Origin: Patescibacteria group bacterium
GTDB taxonomy: Bacteria > Patescibacteriota > Minisyncoccia > Phycocordibacterales > SBAW01
Assembly (NCBI GenBank): GCA_030916835.1
Contig: JAUPWA010000024.1
Coordinates: 1 to 8,345, forward strand
DNA: 8,345 bases
Direction: 5' to 3'
Shown here: positions 1 to 6,009 of the stretch, one piece after another
Position numbering within the stretch: position 1 is the stretch's first letter
Layout: each line of letters begins with the position of its first letter
Notes under the pieces: model-generated
What the model was told of the DNA's origin: nothing
The model's database searches: none
The model's input: the letters and a program-made list of their open reading frames with translations, nothing else
Position numbers and translations under genes: made by a program

Positions 1-2383
<2,383 letters not shown>

Positions 2384-2387
<4 letters not shown>

Positions 2388-2405
2388 CTCTTGTGAAAGA
2401 GAAAG
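2384..2405 (-). other. Hairpin at the 5' edge of the 23S gene (candidate pre-rRNA processing stem)
   Basis: CTTTCTCTT and AAGAGAAAG form a perfect 9-bp stem with a 4-nt loop directly at the expected mature 5' end of the 23S rRNA. In many bacteria pre-23S ends are processed out of stems formed by flanking sequence, but those stems normally join the 5' and 3' flanks. A self-contained local hairpin here could be a processing signal or part of the leader. The 3' flank is outside the window, so the usual long-range stem cannot be tested. Confidence 0.5.
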
Positions 2406-2410
2406 CATCG

Positions 2411-2422
2411 TTTAAGAACCGC
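2411..2422 (-). promoter_or_regulatory. Weak boxA-like sequence upstream of 23S
   Basis: The minus strand reads GGTTCTTAAACG about 25 nt before the 23S 5' end. It resembles the Nus-factor boxA of rRNA leaders (consensus near TGCTCTTTAACA) but with several mismatches. Position fits an rRNA antitermination site; the match alone is weak. Confidence 0.2.
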
Positions 2423-2496
2423 AATAATTTGTTGTTTCTATACAATATTTTTTACCTTCCACTTACACAGAGCTGAAAAGACCCAGATGGGAAATT

Positions 2497-2524
2497 TCTC
2501 TATGCAGTGGCTTTCGATTGTCAA
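2497..2524 (-). promoter_or_regulatory. Candidate 23S rRNA promoter (P2)
   Basis: A perfect -35 TTGACA (2519-2524) is followed after 16 bp by TAGAGA (2497-2502), a weak -10. The start would fall near 2490, about 100 nt before mature 23S. It lies downstream of the terminator at 2556-2580, so it could express the 23S gene independently of whatever ends there. The -35 is convincing, the -10 is not. Confidence 0.45.
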
Positions 2525-2554
2525 AAAACAAATTTCTGAAGCACCCTGTTGGAT

Positions 2555-2580
2555 TAAAAAATCCCGCTTTCTGGCGGGAT
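2555..2580 (-). terminator. Intrinsic terminator between promoter P1 and the 23S gene
   Basis: ATCCCGC and GCGGGAT form a 7-bp GC-rich stem with a 6-nt loop, and on the minus strand the stem runs straight into six T residues (A-run at 2556-2561 on the plus strand). The orientation is that of the 23S gene, so it would end transcripts arriving from promoter P1 about 170 nt before the 23S gene starts. It may be an end point for a short RNA or an attenuator for the rRNA. Confidence 0.8.
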
Positions 2581-2648
2581 ACCGAGGCAACGTTTAAGCC
2601 ACCCGTATCACCGCTTTCCTGCTTGGTTTTTCTTACTCAACATGTGCA
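2556..2648 (-). ncRNA. Candidate short transcript (~93 nt) of unknown function upstream of 23S
   Basis: The unit runs from the predicted start of promoter P1 to the T-run of the terminator. The RNA begins GTGCACATG. It contains a tiny open frame at 2608-2643 (MLSKKNQAGKR, then TGA) whose ATG would sit about 5 nt from the transcript end with no ribosome binding site. A second hairpin can be drawn between GATAC (2605-2609) and GTATC (2578-2582), with a GGC/GCC inner stem; it shares bases with the terminator stem, so the two would compete. I do not recognise SRP RNA, 5S, 6S, tmRNA, a tRNA or a named riboswitch in it. It could be an independent small RNA, a leader-peptide attenuator, or the leader of the rRNA transcript. 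Confidence 0.45.
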
Positions 2649-2654
2649 CTAGCG

Positions 2655-2683
2655 AGTATATAGGAGTATACCCCTAGTGTCAA
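2655..2683 (-). promoter_or_regulatory. Strong consensus promoter (P1) upstream of the short RNA and 23S
   Basis: TTGACA (2678-2683), a 17-bp spacer and TATACT (2655-2660) make the best housekeeping-type promoter in the window, 11 of 12 hexamer bases matching consensus. The predicted start is near 2648. A second TATACT-like box lies 10 bp upstream inside the spacer (2665-2670). The hexamers CTAGTG (2674-2679) and CACTAG (2647-2652) form an inverted repeat bracketing the -10 and may be an operator. Confidence 0.75.
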
Positions 2684-2733
2684 ACTCTCTATTGCCTGAA
2701 GAAAGAGGGTAGAAAAGGCTTGTCCCATAAAGG

Positions 2734-2763
2734 AAAAAGACCCCTCGAAGGAGGGGTCTTTTT
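2734..2763 (-). terminator. Intrinsic terminator of the mechanosensitive-channel-like gene
   Basis: AAAAAGACCCCTC and GAGGGGTCTTTTT form a perfect 13-bp stem with a 4-nt loop, starting 14 nt after the stop of the gene at 2778. The A/T flanks make it symmetric, so it could work in both directions. It separates that gene from the promoter P1/23S unit. Confidence 0.9.
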
Positions 2764-2777
2764 CGGGGAGAAATTGC

Positions 2778-3473
2778 CTACTGTCTGCGGTGAGATTGCA
2801 TCTCTGCGCGGGTCTTTTCGATGAAGCGAGCTGCCGCTTCCTGACCACCCAAGCCAAAGGCGAGACCAAAGGCAAGCGCGAGCCCAACCACCACACCGGT
2901 AAAGAGTGTTTGGAGAATTGCTGTTGCAATTTGCAATTGGTAGAGCGCGGTGAGGATAGCAAATATCCAGATCGCCCAGCGTGCGAGCGTACCAACAAAA
3001 CCTGCAGCAACAATACCCGCTGCGCGAGCTGAGCCCGCGATAACACCCTCTGCTGCCTGCGCAATGACTGCGCCTGCAAGAAGGATGAGTACAGCGATGA
3101 TAACGTTCGGGAGATACCCGACAACAATTGACTGCAAGAAGATACTCACCTGCGTCAGCTGCAACACATTAAGTGCCGCAACAAAGAACACAAGAATGAC
3201 AAACCACTTCACGAGTGCACCCAAAAACGCACCAGAGTCGAGATGGTAGCCTGCGCGTGCAACAACCTCATCAACCCCCGCCTGCTTAAGCGCGTGGTCA
3301 ACACGAACTGCACGAATAGCCTCTGCAACGACCCAGCCGAGCCAGACCGCAACAAACCACCCAATGAGCAAAAGAATAATAGCGAACAGGAGAGCCGGCA
3401 GATAGGCAACAGTGCTCGACAACAAGTTATAGAACGAGACCTGCAGCGCACCAACTCCGTTTGACACAATCAT
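2778..3473 (-). CDS. Small MscS-related conserved-TM-helix membrane protein
   Basis: The predicted 231-residue protein has about five hydrophobic segments (numbered from the ATG at 3473: about 20-45, 81-106, 116-139, 159-180, 185-210). The last segment has the small-residue pattern GLALAFGLAFGLGGQ followed by a charged helix and a basic tail. This resembles the pore helix of MscS mechanosensitive channels and the 'conserved TM helix' family (Pfam TM_helix/CmpX type), but the large cytoplasmic beta domain of MscS is absent. A role in membrane-tension sensing or osmotic release is inferred from family resemblance only. A TTG codon two triplets upstream (3479) is an alternative start; I prefer the ATG. 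No Shine-Dalgarno sequence precedes either. It lies 96 nt after the winged-helix gene on the same strand, with no obvious terminator between them, so co-transcription is possible. Confidence 0.82.
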   Translation of the reverse strand: MIVSNGVGALQVSFYNLLSSTVAYLPALLFAIILLLIGWFVAVWLGWVVAEAIRAVRVDHALKQAGVDEVVARAGYHLDSGAFLGALVKWFVILVFFVAALNVLQLTQVSIFLQSIVVGYLPNVIIAVLILLAGAVIAQAAEGVIAGSARAAGIVAAGFVGTLARWAIWIFAILTALYQLQIATAILQTLFTGVVVGLALAFGLAFGLGGQEAAARFIEKTRAEMQSHRRQ

Positions 3474-3508
3474 AGACAAAGCGAATAAATAATGGTGTTT
3501 AAATCGAC

Positions 3509-3514
3509 ACTATA
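3509..3514 (-). promoter_or_regulatory. Possible -10 box for the channel-like gene
   Basis: The minus strand has TATAGT here, overlapping TACAAT at 3515-3520, about 35 nt upstream of the ATG at 3473. No recognisable -35 or TG extension accompanies either. The plus strand reads TATAAT at 3511-3516, but there is no plausible gene for it to serve. Confidence 0.25.
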
Positions 3515-3569
3515 ATTGTACCCTTGCCGCTGTGGTGCCGCTAGTTGCTGTGTGGATAGCCCTATGCTC

Positions 3570-4154
3570 TTATTTAATCCCTATATTGAGACGATCAAGC
3601 ACGATAGAGTGCGGATAGTCGATAACGTCGCGCACCAACTTGTCGTTCATGTTGAGTCGGTAATAAAAATCCTCGCTCGTCAAAAGTGCGTAGCGGATCT
3701 CCTTCCCTATCTCGGCTTCAAGCGAGCGGATGCGCTCGCGCAGTGGTCGCTCCTTTACCTTGTCACCAATAATAAGGATGTCGAGCCCCTCACTCCACTC
3801 ACCCATAAAAATGCCCGAGAGGAGTATCATGCGCAGTGACCCAACTCCGCGCAAACGCTTCACAATATCGTTTGCACGCTTTGGCGCATTGAGCAGCAGG
3901 TTTTGCATTGCAGCCGTGTAGGCAAACTTAGGGCTCAGGACAAATCGCACACCCTTACCACGAGCCGCACGCTCGATCATGTTGGCATGCTGGAGTATGG
4001 TCACTTCGCGACGGACCTCAGCATCACTCACACGACTGCGCTCGGTGATGTCTTTTAAAGAAAAGGATTGGCGCGGATTAAACAAAAAAAGGCGCAGCAC
4101 TTTGACGCGTGCAGCACTGCCAAAAATTTTTTCGAGTCCATCCATGCCTGCCAT
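3570..4154 (-). CDS. Winged-helix DNA-binding protein with degenerate nucleotidyltransferase domain
   Basis: Numbered from the ATG at 4154, this 194-residue protein opens with a winged helix-turn-helix (about 4-75): LEKIFGSAARVKVLRLFLFNP, then the helices SLKDITERS and SDAEVRREVTILQHANMI, then a basic wing (ARGKGVRFVLS). Residues 105-190 follow the MNT-type nucleotidyltransferase fold pattern. The active site is degenerate: the usual GS motif reads SGIF (113-116) and the usual D-x-D reads GLDIL (123-127), keeping one aspartate. It is therefore probably a regulator or binding protein and not an enzyme. The frame stays open upstream to 4235, but that start lies in the preceding gene's terminator and the ATG at 4175 lies in the -10 box, so I choose 4154; 4145 is the alternative. 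The target is unknown. Confidence 0.8.
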   Translation of the reverse strand: MAGMDGLEKIFGSAARVKVLRLFLFNPRQSFSLKDITERSRVSDAEVRREVTILQHANMIERAARGKGVRFVLSPKFAYTAAMQNLLLNAPKRANDIVKRLRGVGSLRMILLSGIFMGEWSEGLDILIIGDKVKERPLRERIRSLEAEIGKEIRYALLTSEDFYYRLNMNDKLVRDVIDYPHSIVLDRLNIGIK

Positions 4155-4173
4155 ATCAGTGTTAGTCCTGTGC

Positions 4174-4182
4174 ATTCTACCA
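4174..4182 (-). promoter_or_regulatory. Extended -10 promoter of the winged-helix gene
   Basis: The minus strand reads TGGTAGAAT: a TAGAAT hexamer (4174-4179) with the TGn extension. No good -35 lies 16-18 bp upstream. Transcription would start near 4167, leaving a leader of about 13 nt before the ATG at 4154, with AGGA (4166-4169) at the very 5' end. Confidence 0.5.
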
Positions 4183-4214
4183 AAAGACACTCTACCGCCT
4201 AGACTAGACAAGGT

Positions 4215-4251
4215 AAAAAAGAAGATGCCCGACACATGAAGTGTCGGGCAT
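4215..4251 (-). terminator. Intrinsic terminator after the 85-residue gene
   Basis: ATGCCCGACAC (4225-4235) and GTGTCGGGCAT (4241-4251) form a perfect 11-bp stem with a 5-nt loop, followed on the minus strand by a T-rich run (4215-4220). It ends the unit that begins at the 85-residue gene, about 90 nt past its stop, and sits just before the promoter of the winged-helix gene. Confidence 0.88.
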
Positions 4252-4295
4252 GTGTCAGGCTCTATAGGTTTTACCCTCAGGCCTCCGCTGTCAGT

Positions 4296-4315
4296 CCTGC
4301 CTGCCAGCAGGCAGG
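4296..4315. repeat. Short GC-rich palindromic intergenic element
   Basis: CCTGCCTGC and GCAGGCAGG form a 9+9 inverted repeat around a CA centre. It lies between the stop of the 85-residue gene and its terminator. Palindromes of this CCTGCC/GGCAGG type are, from memory, scattered between genes in many Parcubacteria genomes. Only one copy is in this window, so the repeat nature is inferred. Confidence 0.5.
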
Positions 4316-4341
4316 CCGTCCATCTTTTACTACTCCCCTAC

Positions 4342-4599
4342 TCAAGCAAAGGTTTCTTGTTCAGTGACCGCTAGTATGCGCGCAAATACCGATGGCGGTA
4401 TAAACACCAAATCCCCAGACTCAAACTTTTGACGCGGGATGCATTGTATATCTAGCGGCACCGCCGTTTCACCAATGGTCAGTAGAGACGTGGTCCCAGA
4501 TTGCTGCACGTCGACACCGTCAAATTTTACTCGCCAAAAACGCACCCCTGCATGTTCGCACAACACTGAACCGTCGGGCTGTCGTGTGCCAAAAGCCAT
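4342..4599 (-). CDS. Hypothetical 85-residue protein
   Basis: I do not recognise this protein. It is short, soluble and looks beta-rich: alternating hydrophobic stretches such as VRFWRVKFDGVDVQ (19-32), SLLTIGETAVPLDIQCIP (38-55) and GDLVFIPPSVFARILAVTE (62-80) could form a small barrel. It has two cysteines (14 and 53) too far apart for an obvious metal knuckle. It has no signal peptide or membrane segment. Support for being real comes from context: a strong Shine-Dalgarno sequence 8 nt before the ATG, an extended -10 box before that, the rplL terminator upstream and its own terminator downstream, making a monocistronic unit. The stop is TGA. Confidence 0.72.
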   Translation of the reverse strand: MAFGTRQPDGSVLCEHAGVRFWRVKFDGVDVQQSGTTSLLTIGETAVPLDIQCIPRQKFESGDLVFIPPSVFARILAVTEQETFA

Positions 4600-4607
4600 C
4601 GTGGTAT

Positions 4608-4613
4608 CTCCTT
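4608..4613 (-). promoter_or_regulatory. Strong Shine-Dalgarno sequence of the 85-residue gene
   Basis: AAGGAG, within AAGAAGGAGA, sits 8 nt before the ATG at 4599. It is the only strong ribosome binding site in the window; rplJ, rplL and the channel-like gene have none visible. Confidence 0.8.
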
Positions 4614-4625
4614 CTTACTGTCGCG

Positions 4626-4634
4626 AGCATAGCA
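4626..4634 (-). promoter_or_regulatory. Possible extended -10 promoter of the 85-residue gene
   Basis: TGCTATGCT on the minus strand: a TGn extension and a 4/6 -10 hexamer (4626-4631), with start near 4619 and a leader of about 20 nt that contains the Shine-Dalgarno sequence. There is no convincing -35; the upstream DNA is the rplL terminator. Confidence 0.4.
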
Positions 4635-4636
4635 CA

Positions 4637-4670
4637 AAACAAAAACCCCGCGAGTGCGGGGTTTTTGTTT
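4637..4670 (-). terminator. Intrinsic terminator of the rplJ-rplL operon
   Basis: A 15-bp perfect stem (4637-4651 with 4656-4670) has a CCCCGC/GCGGGG core, a 4-nt loop and A/T flanks that supply a T-run on either strand. It lies 82 nt after the rplL stop, beyond the duplicated rplL tail, and may act in both directions. Confidence 0.92.
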
Positions 4671-4673
4671 GAG

Positions 4674-4699
4674 TTCGCTAACGCGAATTATTTGAGTTC
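4674..4699 (-). repeat. 26-bp direct repeat, copy 1 (copy of the rplL 3' end)
   Basis: This stretch is identical base for base to 4739-4764. It reproduces the last codons of rplL (GAACTCAAATAA on the minus strand) plus 14 bp downstream. The downstream part contains the small hairpin TTCGC-TAAC-GCGAA. Confidence 0.9.
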
Positions 4700-4701
4700 T
4701 T

Positions 4702-4722
4702 ATCCCTCGCTTCGCTCGGGAT
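4702..4722. repeat. Imperfect palindromic element between the 26-bp repeats
   Basis: ATCCC...GGGAT flank a TCGCTTCGCTC core, an imperfect hairpin. It resembles GC-rich 'CTCGCTTCGCTCG' intergenic repeats that I recall from CPR and other bacteria. Being bracketed by the 26-bp duplication makes it look like an insertion, but only one copy is in the window. Confidence 0.45.
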
Positions 4723-4738
4723 CTCACGGTCTTATATA

Positions 4739-4764
4739 TTCGCTAACGCGAATTATTTGAGTTC
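4739..4764 (-). repeat. 26-bp direct repeat, copy 2 (rplL stop region)
   Basis: This is the original-looking copy: it spans the last three sense codons and TAA stop of rplL and 14 bp of 3' flank. The spacing between the two copies is 65 bp start to start, with 39 bp between them. Confidence 0.9.
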
Positions 4765-5175
4765 GACCTTACCGCCGGCGGCCTCAACAGCTGCCTTGAG
4801 CTTGTCGGCATCCTCCTTCTTCATGCCCTCTTTGAGCATCGAAGGAGCAGCATCGACGAGATCCTTGGCCTCCTTGAGACCAAGACCAAGAGCATCCTTG
4901 ATAGCCTTGATAACCTGCACCTTCTGAGCACCTGCGTCGGTGAGCTGTGCGTTAAACGAGGTCTTCTCCTCGGCTGCTTCACCAGCTGCTGCTGGGCCAG
5001 CTACTGCAACTGCTGCCGCAGAAACACCCCAGTGTGCCTCAAGTGCTTTGACGAGCTCATGGAGCTCAAGCACTGACATCTTCTCAACTGAAGCAACGAT
5101 GTCTTTGAATTTTGCGGGCACTTCAACCTTCGCTTCTGCGACGGCGGGAGCATCCATTACTGTTTCATCTGCCAT
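4753..5175 (-). CDS. rplL: Ribosomal protein L7/L12 (bL12)
   Basis: bL12 is the multicopy stalk protein that recruits translation GTPases to the ribosome. The 140-residue product has the expected order: N-terminal dimerisation and L10-binding helices (about 21-50, KFKDIVASVEKMSVLELHEL), an alanine-rich hinge (51-68), and the globular C-terminal domain (70-140) with the factor-binding segment ALGLGLKEAKDLVDAAP (95-111) and the closing GGKVELK. It is some 15-20 residues longer than typical bL12; the extra residues form an acidic, alanine-rich N-terminal tail (MADETVMDAPAVAEAKVEVP). The ATG lies 10 nt after the rplJ stop and no Shine-Dalgarno sequence is seen, so expression probably relies on coupling or an unusual initiation mode. 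The 3' end is partly duplicated downstream (4674-4699). Confidence 0.97.
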   Translation of the reverse strand: MADETVMDAPAVAEAKVEVPAKFKDIVASVEKMSVLELHELVKALEAHWGVSAAAVAVAGPAAAGEAAEEKTSFNAQLTDAGAQKVQVIKAIKDALGLGLKEAKDLVDAAPSMLKEGMKKEDADKLKAAVEAAGGKVELK

Positions 5176-5185
5176 ATAATTTTAG

Positions 5186-5674
5186 TTATTCACCCTTATC
5201 AGCTTTTGCGTTGAGTACCACCGCAAAGCGCTGTATAGGACTGTTAATAAGTTGTACAAATTGTGCACGTAGTGTTTGCATGCCAGGGATAGCCGCTATC
5301 GACTTGATCTCTGCTGCGCTCACATACTTGCCACCAAAGACGCCACCTGCAAATGCAAGTTGCTCGGGGAACTTCTTGATGAAGACCGCGAGCTCTCGAG
5401 CAGGCGCCAATTCGTCGGCGCTGTATGCAACAGCAACTTCGCCATCAAGTACTGGCATCTCACCCTCAAACCCTGCCTCAGCGAATGCTCGCTTTACCAA
5501 GGTCTTCTTGGCGACCGAGTAGCCAACCTCTTGCTCACGCAATGCTTTGCGCATTTCGCTCTGCTCGACTACTGGCAACCCTTTAAACTGCGCGAAAACA
5601 ATTGTCTTAGAGTCGCGGGCGATACCGCTCACTTTTGCAACAATCTCTTCTTTCTTTTGACGTGTAATTGCCAT
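5186..5674 (-). CDS. rplJ: Ribosomal protein L10 (uL10)
   Basis: uL10 binds 23S rRNA at the GTPase-associated centre and anchors the L7/L12 dimers. The 162-residue protein is of normal length. It shows the family pattern TIVFAQFKGLPVVEQSEMRKALRE (24-47), GYSVAKKTLVKRAF (51-64) in place of the usual VVKNTL stretch, AVAYSADE (81-88), and a C-terminal helix (about 143-158) expected to carry the L12 dimers. It is the first gene of an rplJ-rplL operon. The common upstream partners rplK and rplA are not next to it: the neighbouring genes upstream are a microprotein and an O-antigen-ligase-like gene. The ATG has no evident Shine-Dalgarno sequence. A hairpin in the leader (5695-5714) may serve autoregulation. 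Confidence 0.97.
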   Translation of the reverse strand: MAITRQKKEEIVAKVSGIARDSKTIVFAQFKGLPVVEQSEMRKALREQEVGYSVAKKTLVKRAFAEAGFEGEMPVLDGEVAVAYSADELAPARELAVFIKKFPEQLAFAGGVFGGKYVSAAEIKSIAAIPGMQTLRAQFVQLINSPIQRFAVVLNAKADKGE

Positions 5675-5694
5675 GTTGTTAGCGAACCCGTATT

Positions 5695-5714
5695 ACGAAC
5701 CCAAAAGAGCCCGC
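5695..5714 (-). promoter_or_regulatory. Candidate L10 leader hairpin upstream of rplJ
   Basis: On the minus strand GCGGGCTC (5707-5714) can pair with GGGTTCGT (5695-5702), G-U pairs included, across a TTTT loop, 20 nt before the rplJ start. The flanking CCGTA (5715-5719) and TACGG (5688-5692) could extend it. In E. coli the L10-L12 complex represses its own mRNA by binding a leader structure; whether this hairpin mimics the rRNA site is not known. Confidence 0.35.
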
Positions 5715-5719
5715 TACGG

Positions 5720-5725
5720 ATTCTA
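5720..5725 (-). promoter_or_regulatory. Possible -10 box for rplJ-rplL
   Basis: TAGAAT lies in the A/T-rich stretch ATAGAAATAAATAGAAT, about 45 nt before the rplJ ATG. No acceptable -35 or TG extension was found. Some promoter is needed here or further upstream. Confidence 0.3.
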
Positions 5726-5760
5726 TTTATTTCTATGTTAGGGCGTGCAGTTCGACCTGC

Positions 5761-5788
5761 CTCGCCTTGACGTAAAGCCAAGGCGGGC
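5761..5788. repeat. GC-rich inverted repeat in the rplJ upstream region
   Basis: On the minus strand CGCCTTGGC and GTCAAGGCG form a 9-bp stem (one G-U pair) around a 5-nt loop. It looks like the short hairpin repeats that litter CPR intergenic DNA. It might also act as a weak terminator for the gene pair at 5873-8055, but no T-run follows. Confidence 0.45.
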
Positions 5789-5800
5789 CTCAGCCGGCTA

Positions 5801-5820
5801 TCCTTCGACTATGCTCAGGA
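5801..5820. repeat. Copy of the TCCTTCGAC...CTCAGGA short dispersed repeat
   Basis: The 20-mer begins TCCTTCGACT and ends GCTCAGGA. From memory this consensus is abundant in intergenic regions of many environmental bacteria including CPR. Function is unknown; only one copy is in this window. Confidence 0.5.
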
Positions 5821-5872
5821 CAATTAACTCCCTTGTGGGATACCGACTTTCTTTGGCCCTAATGAGCAAAAA

Positions 5873-6007
5873 TTACCGTGGTTGGGCGATATTGTCAACA
5901 GGCGAGACCGCAGGGCCCACGAGCATAGCTACAGCAAAAGCTGCGGCAATGATCATGCAAAAAACAAAGAGAAACATCGCGAACGTTTTTGTAAAATAGC
6001 GTTGCAT
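5873..6007 (-). CDS. Hypothetical 44-residue single-span membrane microprotein
   Basis: The protein starts MQRYFTKTFAMF, has one strongly hydrophobic segment (about 9-31, rich in F, A, V and M), then a short polar tail (GPAVSPVDNIAQPR). The basic N-terminus followed by a hydrophobic span suggests the N-terminus faces the cytoplasm and the tail lies outside. There is no signal-peptidase or lipobox motif I would trust. Its ATG comes 2 nt after the TAA of the O-antigen-ligase-like gene (TAA-ct-ATG), with no ribosome binding site of its own, so translation by reinitiation is likely and a shared role is plausible. I recognise no family. Its small size means standard gene finders may miss it. Confidence 0.6.
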   Translation of the reverse strand: MQRYFTKTFAMFLFVFCMIIAAAFAVAMLVGPAVSPVDNIAQPR

Positions 6008-6009
6008 AG

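Noticed and set aside
2400..2640. tRNA gene in the region upstream of 23S
   Set aside because: No cloverleaf, T-loop GGTTCRA or CCA end could be found on either strand.
2556..2648. Identification of the short RNA as SRP RNA, 6S or a named riboswitch
   Set aside because: The conserved SRP GGAA-loop helix and known aptamer cores are not present; left as unknown.
2633..3127. 164-codon minus-strand frame overlapping the channel-like gene
   Set aside because: It is in another frame of the real gene, runs through its terminator and promoter P1, and has low-complexity Ser/Leu/Arg composition typical of a shadow frame.
3511..3516. Perfect TATAAT on the plus strand
   Set aside because: No plausible plus-strand gene follows (3516-3839 lies antisense to the winged-helix gene) and there is no -35.
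4527..4727. 66-codon minus-strand frame across the rplL terminator
   Set aside because: It spans the terminator, the repeats and the start of the 85-residue gene; no ribosome binding site.
4674..4764. CRISPR-like repeat-spacer unit
   Set aside because: Only two copies, one overlapping the rplL coding end; no further repeats or cas genes.
5112..5999. Plus-strand frames opposite rplL, rplJ and the microprotein (5112-5522, 5276-5770, 5745-5999)
   Set aside because: Antisense shadows of confidently identified genes, without translation signals.
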